A stretch of 64,000 nucleotides of DNA from NCBI RefSeq assembly GCF_000276665.1, contig NW_004955447.1:13647175-13711174 (forward strand), given 5' to 3'. Numbering within the stretch: position 1 is the stretch's first letter; the number at the start of each line of letters is the position of its first letter. The position numbers and the translations under genes were made by a program. Of the stretch, positions 45,000 to 58,539 are shown in pieces. Origin of the DNA: Chinchilla lanigera. Lineage: Eukaryota > Chordata > Mammalia > Rodentia > Chinchillidae. The notes below the pieces were generated by a model. It did no database searches. It was not told where the DNA came from and worked only from the letters and a program-made list of their open reading frames with translations.

Positions 45000-45850
45000 A
45001 TAGATACTAACACCGGGGTCAAGAGAAGCGGGGGTGCGGAGTTCACTAAAAATGGAAACAGATCCTAAAATTTTAATCCTGCATAAGTTACTTAACATAA
45101 ATTTAAGGAAGTTTCTGTGCTGTCCTAAACATAACTTGACCCCGAAAGATTTGATATTGGCATTAACCGGGTTAATAATGTTCGACTGATTTTAATATCA
45201 ATAACACATGCACTGGGTCTTAAAATAAAAAATGAAAAAAGTCAACAACGTGTGCAAATGTAAGCAACTGGAGAGGATATGTGTAGAGCAAGCAGATTCC
45301 CAGAAAATGTCAGCACTTCGTAGGATGAGCTCTGGCAGCCATCTCTGCGCTGACAATATGCTAGAGAGCCTCTGAACATAAATCAATCTACATTTGTTCT
45401 CACAGGGACTGGGAGCTGGAATTACTGTTTCTGAAACTTGAGCCAATATTGTCATGGCAATATAAATGATGGAAACTTTGCCACTGTAGTTTGCTTCACC
45501 CGTTGCATGAACCTCCTGGCAAACGGCACCCTGGAATTTCATTAATTAGTGCTAACTATGATTGGCACAGCCAGCGAGGACAATAAAACAACCGCAGTGC
45601 TTTTGTGAACATATGGGTGGTGGTGCTAGCTGTGTAACACAACACTGGCTTCCAACTTATTAAAGCGTATTTATGCCGCACATAATTTACCTAATTTCAT
45701 CGTTTTCGCTAATTTAGTGTGATTTTTTATTTTCTGCTGATTAGATATTAAAGTTTGAGCTGCTTAACTAGTAGAAGTACGATCATCGTTGTCTCCATGA
45801 ACATCATGAGAGTTGAGACTGGGACGGATCCCAACCTCACAAAGTCAGTA
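45000..45850. promoter_or_regulatory. Candidate conserved non-coding element D
   Basis: Repeat-free text that looks undecayed: retained CpGs in AT-rich context ('ttcatcgttttcgctaat', 'agcgtatttatgccgc'), clustered TAAT/ATTA cores ('ctgattagatattaaag', 'tttcattaattagtgc'), SOX-like 'gacaataaaaca' and others. The densest part is about 45540-45780. The 114-codon minus-strand open frame at 45198-45542 shows no protein resemblance. Composition-based inference only. Confidence 0.35.
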
Positions 45851-47449
45851 GTCAGGATTAAGGGTAAAACCTGTTCCAAATCAAGGATTTTTTCCTCTTT
45901 ATCACCTTGTCATAAATGTTTTCACTAGACTAGTCCTCAGTTGACATGTCACTTTGTTTTTGATTGGCATTTGGCTACTTCCTATAAGACTTTTAACTGA
46001 AAGAGTCAAACAAAATTTCCAATCTCCATACAGTGGCCTTCCAAATAAGTTATTAACAGAAGTTCCCTTAGAAATTCAAAGAGGCATCCATTAGAGGCAC
46101 TTTAATCTACCACGCTTGTCATATTCAGCATGACAATTGGGGATTTGTTTATTTTATTCATATTTGAGTTAGGAAAATCATGACAGGGAAAAACTATATT
46201 TTTCTCTCTTCACATCAGTAAGCAAAATGGAGTTTAGTGAACCTTTCTGGGCAGTGTTCACACAATTTTCTCCCCAGACACTTTGGGGTCCTATTTGAAG
46301 AAAGTAAGGATATACCATCAACTCCCAGATTGGTTGAATCAGGAGTCTAGAAGTCAGTTGGATATCTGTCTCATGTCAGGTCATCTACTTGGTCAAAAAG
46401 GAAAAGTACACATTAAAATTAGAATCACCAGAGTCTCTTTCTCGAGTAACTTCTTCTTTTCCTTCCCTTCAAGTATTTATTTATTAGCTGCCACAGCCAC
46501 TACCTCTACCCTTCTTATGAATGAAAGAATAAAACTTACTTGTTTAAGCCTCCCAGGGCAATGGAGGTAGGTAATATTTTCTATGACTACCCTTCTTCCC
46601 CTCTTCTAGGGGGCATACAGATAGATCTGGGCTGGGCATTGTGTTGCAAAAGAGATGAAACTGGTGGCAAGAAAATTCTGTTATTATTTTAATTTTGGAA
46701 GTTATCAAAACATGAAAAGTCATTTCTGAGTCTCACTTGTGTAATACATGTCTATAGTCATATGTGAGTCACCCTGCAGCCAATAAATTCTCCCAAATTA
46801 ATCCAGCCTTAACTGAAACTGGAACTATAAAGGACTGCATCGGCATTTATAGGGTATGCCAACCACATGTTAAAATAATAAATGTTTCAGTCATTGAGAA
46901 TAATAGGGGATGACCAGGTAACACATAGGAGAACTAGGCATTCAGTTCAAGCAGCCATCAGTGAAGTACAAATGCAGAGCACATTATTTTTATCCCACCT
47001 TAAAGTTGCTTTTAATGAGCAACATAATACTTTGTCTTTATAACTGTAGCACACATTAAGAGACCCTACAGGACCAGTTCTACAATATAGTCACTGCAGC
47101 ATGACCTTAAAGCCATTATCAGCTACCTCACATGGGATCCCTTTATGAAGATTAACTAGAGATATTTCTCTAGGTCTCAGTATAGGATAATCCGCAGCAA
47201 CAAATATTTGGAGAATGGAATGGTTTTTTAAATTTATTTATTGATAGGCTTCATGAAGCTATACAAGGGTAACTGATTATGAGAATTTGTTTATTTAGTT
47301 TCTTAAGGTAAGATGGACTTGTTCAAGATCTCAAGATAAAGGAGAAATACCCAGATATAAGAGAAGGATGCAGACATAACACAGCCTATTTGGAGGTAAA
47401 TAAAGGTTTAAACACTGCAGTTGATCGCCTTCTCCAACCACCCTTTTCA
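45851..47449. other. Unassigned sequence
   Basis: No gene or clear repeat recognised. Confidence 0.45.
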
Positions 47450-47720
47450 CCTTTAGAGAGGAAGTATAGCACTTGGAATAGAGCTTAGACTCTGGACCCG
47501 GACCATCAGAGACAGACAAGTTCTAACACTTGTTAGGTAAACGATTGTAACGAGTTAATTAACCTGAGGTTCCTCATCTATAAATTAGGGAAAATAGCAG
47601 CCCATTGTATAGGATTGTTATGGGACTCAAATAAGCCAATATGTATGGCCCTTGGAACAACACCTACAACATAACATATATGATGGTTTATCATCATCCT
47701 CATTTCTACTTTAGTTCCAT
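47450..47720 (+). mobile_element. MIR: MIR SINE, nearly full length
   Basis: Ordered matches along the element: 'gcttagactctggacccggacc', 'gttaattaacctgaggttcctc', 'atctataaattagggaaaatagc', 'ataggattgttatgggac', 'aataagccaatatgt'. Confidence 0.8.
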
Positions 47721-48927
47721 CTTCTCAAAGTCTGAGATAGAAGACTAAATTGAATTCAGCAAAATGACTAGGCACCTACTGGTACCAAGCACTGTGCTCT
47801 CAAAGTACTCTCAATGTAATAAATAAAGAGTTGCATTGTATGTGTTCAATTAAAATCAAAACCAGTAATGCATGTATCCAGATCTCCAAGCTGTGCCACA
47901 CAGGCAGCAGAAATAGGAAAGAGAAACTCCTGTAAAAATGCCTTGTATCTGTTTGTAGCTCTGGATCTCTCCCTAGAGGCTAGAAATGCCAGCCAGACCC
48001 CAGGAGTCACCTCCCTGTGGTCCCAGCCTGGCCAGGAACGATGATCATCCCTCCCTGCAGCAGCTCAAGTGCTGCAGTGAGAGAGAAAAATTATGGGGCA
48101 GGGTGGGGGAAGGAGAGAGCGAGAGACAGAGAGAAAACCATAATTCTAAAATCCAGGGCACTGAGGTTGTCTAACTTGCACATGTGGAAAGTGGCAGCAG
48201 AGCTAGCGTCCACACCATGTCTAGGAGCAGCATATTAAGGTTCACCCAAAATAACATCCCTAAGCTTTCATGACTGTATCTCCGCTCTCCAGGTGCTTAG
48301 AGGTCAAGTCTATGGCCCCAGGCTCTGGGTATCACTCTGAAAAAAACCTCCGTGGTAATGGCCAAAGTAAGAACAAATTACAGGTAGCTAATGCACACCA
48401 ATCTAGGCTGCCACTTAAGCTGTCTTAACCCCAAAAAGCTGTGTAAATCTGCAGTGTATGCATCGGTGATTTGGTTTAGCGAGACTTGATCATTAGTATC
48501 TTGAAATCTGTATGTTGAATGATTCTATAATAAATGTAATTTACAAAACTACATCTGGTTTATTTAGTAACTTAGTGCCAGTGGAGGAAAGACAATAATG
48601 TAGCACACAGTCTGGGGACCTTCTTCTATTAGCTTTGAAAGATTTTACTCCTGGAAAAACTTCCTTCCACTCTCTCTTTCCAAGCCCTTCAGTGAGCCTC
48701 CGCCTCTCCAAAGGGCTTACTTCCCAGCACCCAACAATGCGCTAGACCTTCCTTAGTCAACCCCATCCATTTCCTCCACTCCAAGAGCAAAAGGGGGAGC
48801 TGTTGTGTGTACACCAGGGTGTGCAACAATGGAGAGCTATACTGAACTTTGCATCAGCGCCATTTTTACCTGCTATGTCACTGGGCATTAAAGAAAGCAA
48901 ATAAGGCATAATATAAATCTTTGACTA
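47721..48927. other. Unassigned sequence
   Basis: No gene. A purine-rich GA run lies at about 48104-48135. Text near 47770-47800 ('ggcacctactggtaccaagcactgtgctc') resembles the end of an old L2-type element on the minus strand. Confidence 0.4.
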
Positions 48928-49279
48928 TCTTGGTTACTTTACTCTCATTGCTGGGACAAAATACCTGATGCTCAAAATGAAGGAAGGAAATGTTTATTTC
49001 ACTTACAGTTTGTGGAGGTTTCAGTCCATACTTGGCAGGTTACAAGGCAGAGTGGCACACGGCAGAGGGCTACAACTCATGGCCACAGAACACAGCCAAA
49101 GCAACAAAACACTAAAAGGGAGGAATGGCCCCAAGCAGCCTCTTCCTCTCCCTTACATATGCAAACTATCCACCCCAGGGTGGGTGTAGCTCTCACAACG
49201 ATAATCAACCAAACTCTAAAAGCCTGCCCCATGACCACATGAGGCTTTAGGGGGACACCCAGACACAAACCATAACACT
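48928..49279 (+). mobile_element. Rodent hAT-like (URR1-type) repeat, copy 4
   Basis: The best preserved copy: 'tcttggttactttactctcattgctggg', 'aaatgtttatttcacttacagtttgtgg', 'ccatacttggcaggttacaaggc', 'ccacatgaggctttagggggac', and the end 'aaccataaca'. Confidence 0.8.
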
Positions 49280-51369
49280 GACATTTCCTTTGTTTTCCTC
49301 ATTGTTTTCCCACTGACACAGCACACTTAAGAACTTAGAGGCAGAGATAGATGAGAAATTTCAAATAACATTTCATTTGACATAAAAATAAGCATATATT
49401 TCTTCTTTTCTCATATCAATACAATGTTTAGGTGTGCACCTTCCTGCAAACAAGGAAGCTAAAGCCATTCAAATCTCCCAAATACACTAAAGGTCCAGAT
49501 TAAAGACCCTCATTAAGGAAGAACTGCAAATTGGCATCTGAAGTTCTTAAGTCCTCAGTCAGTGCGTTGGAGGGTAATGTTAAAGAAATACAAAATTACT
49601 TCAGTGATAGACTTCAGGATCCCAGATCTTTCCTACAATGGGAGCATTTTGGGTAAGAATTCTAGTTGAGATGAAATACCTTCCCAAAGGCAACTCACAG
49701 GACTCTCAGCCACAGTTTCAGCGCTTAAAAGAGGGCTGTTAAAAAGCATGAACCTGTGAACTGATTATTCTTACAACAATAAAAATTCTCTTTTCCTTGA
49801 AACCATTCACTTTTCTGGTGGTCATTTTTAAATCTGTGGTTTCTTCTACCTTCCCCTGATCTATTGTGTATTACTCATAATAGCCAAATAAAAGAGCCAA
49901 GTTAAGAATCTTTAGTTACCAGAAGTATTGTCAAATTATAAATTGAACCTCCTTGTACAGAAAGGATAAAAAAGCTATTTTTCTGCATTTCCTACTTGAG
50001 CCACCAGCCGAAGTCTGTAACACCAGATTACACTCCTCATTCTAATTGCACTCCCCTTCCTTTCCCTCGCCCCTCACATTCCTTAAGAATCACAATTGTC
50101 TCTTCTACGCAGTGACCTGCTGTTATCCTAAGTGATTTCAACATATATTTTGATGAACCAGCCAAAATCCTGCTCTCATTTCAGGATGTTCCCCACTGCA
50201 GACTCTTGCTTTAGCTCTAGAATCCATTCCCATTGATCTCACAGTCAATTCTTGTATGCCTAATAAGCCTCAGAAACTCTGCTCCTTATTTCATCAGGGT
50301 TCTCACTGACTTCCTGCCGCATGTCATCAAGTCGGCTGGGCTCTTCTGCTCACATCATTCCCTACTTCTTGGACCCAAAGACAACTAACAATTTTAAACA
50401 GATACTCAACATCGCCTCGATTTCTCCAACCTCTTCTCCTGGATGCTTAAGCAAATCCGGAATCATTTCTTCCCTTCCCCTCTCCCTGGTTAACCAGAAA
50501 TGTGTGGTTTTGCAGCATATGCCCTGTGCAAGGTCATGGAGCAACCGGGTGAAAGACATCCTGCTTGCCAACCTCCAGGTTCTGCCTTCCACTGGAGGGA
50601 TGGGTACCTTTGCCTAATGCACACGAAGGTGACTTTACTCCCCTGAGCACTTTTTCTGTCTCATAACCAGGACTATTAGGGGATAGCCATGGCCCAGGGT
50701 TGAGGGGGGAGGAGATGCTTTTATCTCTCTTGAAAAGAAAGATATTTGTAATAGCTGACATTACCAAGCGCTCCTTCTTCTTGAAACTCCTCTATAATGC
50801 TCTCCAAAACACTACTTTACCCTGGTTCTTCTACTGCCTTTCTAGCCTCTTTTAAATCTGTTTTTCTGGCTGCTGTGTCTTAGCCTGGCCAGAAAATAGC
50901 AGGCATGCTTAAGAGTGGCTCCCTGGAGCGCTTCTGGTCCTCCCCACACCTGCCCTCTGCACAATATCACTACTTACTGCCTCAGCGCCCCCATTGCAAG
51001 TAACTTGCAAGCCTATTTGCTCATGTCGGAAATTCCCTGAATTCCAAACCCACTTCCAATTGCCTATTGAAAAAAAAAAAATCCATCTTCCAGTTGCTTC
51101 TTGAACCATCCCATAAGCCTGAAAAGATTGTCCTGTCAAAACATGAACTTAGCATTTCCCCAGGTCTCTTTTTGTCTCTATGTTCCCTGTCTTCATTAGC
51201 AGCATACCTGTCCTCCAAGACATAAATCTCAATTATTTTTAGTCAACTCTCTCACTGACTTTCCTTATCTAGTTGATGGCAAAGTCCTACAGATTATATC
51301 TCTGAAATGTTGTTTAAATAGCTCCTCCCACTTCCCCTTGAGCTCCTACTCTCTTATGTAGGCTATAAC
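49280..51369. other. Unassigned, right half pyrimidine-rich
   Basis: From about 50030 to 51300 the plus strand is pyrimidine-rich with several overlapping open frames (for example 50321-50617, 98 codons) but nothing recognisable. Could be a decayed LINE or LTR internal region. Confidence 0.35.
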
Positions 51370-51910
51370 AAAAGCTTTAGCCCATTGCCTTCTCTCCAGA
51401 TTGTGCATCTCAGACACCTCTGTCCTCTGCAGAGACTAATCACACCCTTACCCTAATGCAACCTCCTCTAAGTATCCCAATGACACTCAAAACCAACAGC
51501 ATAACTTGCTCATAAGCAGCTTTTCCAGTGTACCTTCAACTTACCTTTTAACTACAACACCGGCACCTTCTCTTGCTTGTGTATTCTGTCCTGGTCCCAC
51601 TAATCTACTTAGTTTTCCCTGAATACACCAGGAATGTTATGACACTTTGTCCTTACTTATTCTGGCCCCCGTCCAGAACTTCTTTCGCTCCTTTTCTCCC
51701 TGACAAACATAATTATATTCATTCTTAATTGCCAGCTGCAGTGTCCCCTTCTCCATAGAGTTTGCCCAGTTGTCCATCCTTCCAGATAAAAATTAACTAT
51801 CCTATGGTGTTTTCTCCTATAGCACTCAATGCTTTTCCTTTCTGGTATTGTTGTCTTTTTATAAATTGTGAGCTCCATAAAATGTGAGACGATGAATTAT
51901 TCAGTGCTTC
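51370..51910 (+). mobile_element. L2: L2 LINE 3' fragment
   Basis: 'cagaacttctttcgctcc', 'attcttaattgccagctgcagtgtccccttctcc', 'agagtttgcccagttgtcc', 'agcactcaatgc' and 'attgtgagctccataaaatgtgag' follow the L2 3' order. Confidence 0.65.
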
Positions 51911-54544
51911 ATAACCCAAGAATCCATTTCACCTGGTGTACAGAAAACAAATCAGTCATGTCCACTGCATTCTGCGGTCCTCAGAATCTCTGTGAGTTCT
52001 GTGTCATCCTGTTTCCGTGTTTACTTGTCAAACTGTTAACATAATGAGAGAGAATTGTTTTCATGAGAGGGGAAATTTTTACCTCCTTTAATTGTTAACT
52101 TTAAATTTTTACCTTTTGTTTTTAGAAGCAGTGCATAGATTGGCCCAGGTCTTCAGCTAGTTAAAAAAAATTCATGGAGAAAACAACTCACACAAGGTGA
52201 GAAGGGTCAGTGTAGATCCTAAGGGCCAACATCCATCACCTGAGGTGAAATCAAGAAGTGGCATCGTCATCCCAGCAGGTGGGAGGTAGACTCACTTTCA
52301 TCCTCAGTATCTTCCATTTCCATGGCCCTTTTCCCAGTGGGATCAGCCTCTTCTGGCTTCAGATATCATTAGCTGTCTTGGTTGGTTTTAGGTAACAAAC
52401 TGACTGACCTAAATGAGGGATGCCCAGAGAGCTGAACAACCAGTTCTGGGTGTGTCTGCAAGGGTGTTTCCCGAATCAGTAGACCTAGTAAGGAATACTC
52501 TCTTGCCAGTGTGGTGGCGTCATCCAGCCCACAGAAGGCCCTCCCCCTAAAAGAAATAGAAAGGAGGAAGAGAAAACTTGCTCTCCCTTCTTGAGCTAAA
52601 ACATTTGTCTTCTACCTACAGACCTGGAGTTTCCAGTTCTTGGTCCTTCACACAGCCAGCTCTCCTGTTTCTCTAGCCTGCAAATGGTGTACCCCGGGCC
52701 TTCTCAGCTTCCATAACCACAAGAGCCAATTCTCACAGTAAATTTCCTCTCCTCTAGCTGCCCATATTCCAACTGATTTTGTTTCCCTGGAGAACCCTTC
52801 TCAATACACCAAAACATTCTCCTCTTACCATGTACTGATTCATCATATCTCTGGTCATGTACTGATTTATCATGCTTCTTATGGGCAATGCATCTCAGCC
52901 CCACAGAGTTTAGCTCTTAAGGGCTGAGAAAGAGACCCTCTGTGTTTTAGATGTGCTGTTTTTCCTGGTGTGCTCACTTCCTTTTTCCCTCCATCCTTCC
53001 AACATCAGTGCTACTGTCGTTTTACCTTCTGCACTCCACACCCATAACTGCTCCTCTACATTTACACTCCTTGCAGCCACTGTGCATTAATTAAGTGACA
53101 AACGAGCCATTACACTGGAAAATTCTTGCTCCTCAGTGTAGCATATCAGCTTTTTCAGAAGAGACCGACTTGCTGGTTCTATGAATATCAGGAACTGGAT
53201 TTTGGTGTTGTTTTGGTTTGATTTGGGGTTTCTGGTTGGATGGCTGGTTGGTTTGTAGTCCCCCACCCCGCTAAGACTTTCTGGCTATGAAATGATCCGA
53301 TGACCCCATGGGAACATGTGAACAGTTTCCTAGTTCACACACAAAAGCTTTGATTCCTTCCAAACTGGATTCTCCCTCTCAAAAGCGGAAGGAATCAGAG
53401 GTCACCTAGGAGAAACTACAGTGAGCTAAAAAGGCCATTAGGGTTTGTATTGATCAGGTAATTACTCTTCTCTTCCAGAGGAATTTTCTCTAAAAATAGC
53501 TACATATTAGAACACTCTCATCATTTTTCAATTAGCATTTCTATAGTACCTCTCTTTATTTCAGGTGAGCTTTGAGTCATGGGTGATGTGTGAACTGTAC
53601 TGATTCCCTGACCCTTCTACAAAGAGTAGACTCTAGCAGCTCACTCCCACTGGTGACAAGAGCTGTGGGATGCTGTGCAACCTTGCTCTCCACTATTGCC
53701 ACATCAGTCGCTACCTCTGTCATGCAGTGGCATTCCCAGGTTTATGCAAAGGAAGGGGCTCTAATTTTCACAAAGTTAATTCAATCTATTCAGAAATCAT
53801 ATCTCTGAGCTCATAATTTTATGTTATGACTACATTGCATACAGATGAGGACTATGTTTTGCTTCTTGCCATTCCTGCAAATACTAGGCATTTCTTCAAC
53901 AAATAGAAACATTACCAAATTATGCAGCAGCTACCCAGCTACAAGCTGTTTTGTTCACTCAAAAAAAAAAAAATGCATGGAAATTTTGTTTTAAATCTTA
54001 TTCCTTGGTCCTTAGGTGGCTGATTTTGGAAAGAATAACTCAACATGCTAAATTCTGCGACTACGTTTGTTCTTTGTTGGATAGAAAACACCACTTTGTT
54101 CCTATATTTCATTAAACTTTTGCATAACCAGAAGGTAGCTTTTATTATAGTGAAGATTCTGTTATACATAAAATTATAGTTGTCACTCAACCATCAACCT
54201 CATGCTGGTTCTCCTTCCTCTTCCTGATGTTCGTAAACCACAATAAGCCAGAGCTAAAAGATATATTTAAGAACCTAGATGCAATGAAACATTATAACCA
54301 TGAAGAAAATTGCTGCTGCTATAATTTCAACAATTGTATTGGGGTTAGCATTGAGGAAATAATTTGGTATTTTTTCCAATGGTCTACAAAGATTTTGCTG
54401 ATGAACCAGCTGGATATCCTTCCCTGAATTAACAAGCTTGATGAAAACTGCTTTAGTCTCAGTATCCAATGGTAATCATACTTAATGTTTCTGAGTGACA
54501 ACAATATATCCAGTGGTTCAAGACGCATCACCACTTGTAATGCT
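51911..54544. other. Unassigned sequence
   Basis: No gene or clear repeat. A GGTT-rich run lies at about 53200-53255. Open frames up to 83 codons are without resemblance. Confidence 0.4.
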
Positions 54545-54690
54545 GACAATATACCTGCCAAAGAAATACTTTCATAATCTCCATTTTATAGATGAGAAAG
54601 CTGAAGCACAGTAATTGGCCTAACAGCAGACAACTGGAAAATGATGGACCTCAGAGATGAAGCTCTGATTCGTTTGCACAAGCATGCTGA
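54545..54690 (-). mobile_element. MIR: MIR SINE fragment
   Basis: 'ctccattttatagatgagaaagctgaagcacag' followed by 'taattggcctaacagcagac' is the complement of MIR. Confidence 0.7.
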
Positions 54691-56499
54691 AGAATCCCCT
54701 TAAGATTAAGTTTTCTGTGGGATTTTTCCACCCCTTCCACTTTTAGGTTACACTAAAAATTGACTTATCTTTTTCAGACTGATTCAATGCACCACCCTCC
54801 ATGGTGCCAGGTACATAATCACCACTGAGACAGACCTGCAATGAAAGCACGAAAGCCACTTCCTGAAAGGGAAGGGGCAGTGGTTCAGCTGAAGATCTCC
54901 ACCTTGTCTTCAACAAAGAGAGAAAGGACACTTGGGGAAATGTCTGCCAAGAATTTCAATTTAAACCAGTAGCAGTTAGAATTTTGACTGAATTCTGGAA
55001 GAATGTGTCAGCTGAAATTCCATAAAAGAATCCAACTTATCCCATTAAATCTCTTTCAGTGCTGACTAGAACCATTAAACATTCTTGCAGTGTAGAAGGA
55101 CCCACTTCGATGTTTCTATGCAAGATAGTTCTTACTTTTTGCAGTAGAGTTCATTCATTCTACAGAATGTCTTATTTCTGAAGGTCTTAGCTAACCCGTC
55201 ACATTACAGTGACACTTTGTCAAATTGCCCATTTGTTCAATTTTGCAGGAAGACATTTTTTCACTTAGCAAGTCTAATTTCTTCTTGATTATGGATAAAA
55301 CTTGAAAACAGTAAGTTTCATAAGTTCAGCCTCACCACCTAAATGCTCATAAAAACTATGCTATTGACTCTAATTTCTTACTTCTTGATTGTGGCTGGAA
55401 TTGGAATCATTCCTCAAGTGCTTTGATTCCTGTGTTTAAAGGTGCTTCAGAGCACTTGCTCTAAAAATTCATTGAAATTTCTGCCCTTGAAGTATGGCTG
55501 GATAAATGAAGTCAGGAAAGCTCTCATTGTATGCACTTCTGCAAACATACAAGAACAGTGAGTTCATACATTTTAACTTTAAACCAGCTCCTGAAATAGC
55601 CAGAAACAACTGTGAAAACTTGTTTCAGAGGCAGATATTTGCAGAAAACTCCATCCATGATGAAGCAAATATTGTGCACACTACTTTCTGTTACTAACAG
55701 TGATGTTACAGTGAACACCCATTTGCACGTAAAACTATAATTCAGTTAACTTCAACAGAAAATTATTGTCATTAAACTTTCTAATAAGCTATGGTTAAGA
55801 CAGGGTCTACTTTAGCTTGATGGGGAACATAAATAGCACATGCCAGAAAACCAGTTGGAAGGACCGCCAAGAGTAAAGTGGTACAGCAGGGCTGTGTGTG
55901 TTTGTGAACACTGTAAAATATACTTTCCACCCAGAGCTTTGCACATTATATTAGTTCATCAAACTCTCAGTCAAGTTAGTATTCATGCTGGTGGTCAATA
56001 AAAAGAGATTGACAAATGCATATAGATATATTATTGATATTTATAATCATAGAAATCTGGAGACTGGAAGACAGTAATGACAGTTTGGGGTCTGTGAAAG
56101 TAGCTGCATAAAGCATTAATTACATAGAGTATTAAGATGTACTATGTCTTATAGCCTTCCCTAAAAGGTATCCATTGGTCACAAAGTTAGAGTAGGATCA
56201 GTTAAAATTTTACAGATATCTTTACCTCAGGACTTTTTTGAATATCTTCTAATAGAAGGATAAATTTTGCAGCATTTCAACATCTTTTCACATGTCTAAG
56301 AACACACTTTGTGAAAGGGCAGTTTAACTCATTCCCCTGATTTATTTATGTAAAAAAAAGGTAAAAGACCTACTAGTGGAGAATTGGTATGAGAATTCAA
56401 TAAATCTAATTCTCACAACTGCTCTGTCTTCTCAGCACTACAGAACTTCTCTGTAATCTGTGGCAGGGAAAGACAACAGACATACTGTGTACAAGTATG
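54691..56499. other. Unassigned sequence
   Basis: No gene or clear repeat recognised. Confidence 0.45.
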
Positions 56500-56690
56500 C
56501 ACCTGGAAATCGAGATGGGAGTCCCCCATTTCAGTCGCTGTCCAGCGATGGGCCTCAGTAACCTCATCTGTGCAATGATAGAATTGTGACAACTAATGCG
56601 TTAGTTCATGTAAAACACATGACAACACTATGGGAGAGTTAGCTTTTTTACCATTGTTATTGCTATTGTTATTAACTATTGCCATCTCTC
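56500..56690 (+). mobile_element. MIR: MIR SINE fragment
   Basis: 'cctcagtaacctcatctgtgcaatgatagaattg' and 'gttagttcatgtaaaac' follow MIR. Confidence 0.6.
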
Positions 56691-57159
56691 TTTAGGTGTA
56701 AGTAATCAGCACAGCAATAATTTCATGAAACCTCTCTGCACTGATGATACATTTACCAGCCTCCCTCCTCTCTAGTGATCTGGAGAGGATGAAGAATGTC
56801 TTTCAACCGTAATTGCCAATAAAACGATGATCTTAGGAAAGACTGCTTAAAATGTTGAGTTATATAATCATTTAAAGTAATGGGAGAAAGAGAATCAATG
56901 TTGACGTAGTAGATACTGATTTAATCCGTAATTAGTAGTGACATATCACCAGTCTAATGATGTTAAGCCACTATTATACTGTCTAGTTGTTATGTTACAC
57001 TTTTTGGATGCTACTGTTTACCTACTCATTTAGAAAGTTCATTCGCATTATTAGAAAAAACTCTGAAGAAATGAAATCCATATTATAAAAAGTGACTGTA
57101 TCATTGCCAATGCATTTTAAGTGAGGGATACGTTTATTCTTTCCTGACGGAGGCTCCCT

Positions 57160-57305
57160 CCCATTGCTTCACCAGTCTCTTCCAATAATTTCCTATTCCC
57201 TCCTGCTTCTCTCCTGTGGGATCAGAAGTTCCAAGAGTGTAAGGACTAGGCCTCTATTGTTTGGGTTAGACTTCCAATGTCTATCACATAGTTAGCACTC
57301 CATAA
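57160..57305 (+). mobile_element. L2: Possible L2 3' tail
   Basis: 'agttccaagagtgtaaggactaggcc' and 'tgtctatcacatagttagcactccataatt' resemble the L2 terminal region. Confidence 0.45.
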
Positions 57306-57390
57306 TTAACAAAGGGAGGAAGAAAGAGGAAAAGAAGAAATAAAGGGAGAAAGAGGATAAAGGAAGGAAGGATGGAGGGAAGATGGTATA
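57306..57390. repeat. Purine-rich GA/GGAA tract
   Basis: About 85 bases of almost pure A and G on the plus strand, dominated by GGAA, GAAA and GGAG words. The minus-strand open frame over it is low-complexity. Confidence 0.85.
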
Positions 57391-58539
57391 ATGCAAAGAA
57401 AGTAAAGGACACTTGTACATGCCCCCCACCTAAACAAGTGCAAAGTCAAGAAGAATAAACCCCTAGCTAATAAACCAAATGAGGCCACCATAAAATTCTC
57501 TGTCCTGGTTGGACAGAAGATGAAGTCAGTGAACACACACAACACTTGATAGATTTTCAATTTTGACCTTTTGATAAATTGACTAATGTATGCTTTGTTC
57601 TCATTATAAAGTTCTCTCCATCATAAATTTCTCCTGCCATGAAGCTCTTGTACCTTTACCCCCTACTTCATTACTTCCCATTATATTAATTATCCATCTA
57701 CTGATGGCAGCATATTTCTAGGCAGACAAGTTCTGAACTCTCAGTGGCTGCATTACAGGAAGGACCTAATCTTGACACTTATAATCAGACATCAGGCGGA
57801 TGTCATTCTGTGGCACAGTGCGTATGCAAGTTGAACTTATTGCTGCATTACTTTGCAGATTGACTAAGACCTATAATGAGTAACCTCAATATAACTGAAA
57901 GAATTTCTACACTGTGAATTTATGTCCATAAAATTTTAAGAAAAACTAATGAACAAAATAGAGAGGATAAAGATACTTAAGTGAGAAAAAGGGAGTTTAT
58001 TGTTTCAGCTACAGATAACACACCCATTTTCAAAATAATACAAATATAAATTTTAATTTGTATTAGAACTTAAAGCAAGAAATGTGGAACAAGGCCTAAG
58101 AAAATGATTGAAACCAAAAAAATAGAGCAATATGAACAGATAATATAACAAAATACTTTGGATTATTCATGGCATAAGAAGGACTTAGAACCAAGTGCAA
58201 GACATAGCCTAATGCCCGAAAGTCATTTTGATGTTTGTAAACTATCTATGAGTTTATAAAGACTTGGATTATAGTTGAAATGGTGTGATCTTTTTCTATG
58301 GATGAATTATGTTGTGTAGGGCTATTCCAAAGAGACTGGAAAGCCCATGTAGATAAGTGAATAGGTCATTTGTTCTGTCAGGTACCTTGGAAACAGGGAG
58401 GAATCCTCAAGAAAACTGGTTATCAGAAGACAGCTCCTATGTACATCTTCTTCTTGAGGATGGGGACCCTGGATGCCTTCGTGGATCACCTCCATTCCCA
58501 ACACCTACAAGAGAAGTCGGCACACTTCCGTCAGTGGAA
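57391..58539. other. Unassigned sequence
   Basis: No gene. The frames at 58322-58633 overlap one another and run into the L1 tail that follows. Confidence 0.4.

Noticed and set aside
45198..45542. 114-codon minus-strand frame in the candidate conserved block
   Set aside because: Reads as no known protein; overlapping TAAT-rich non-coding signal explains the region better.
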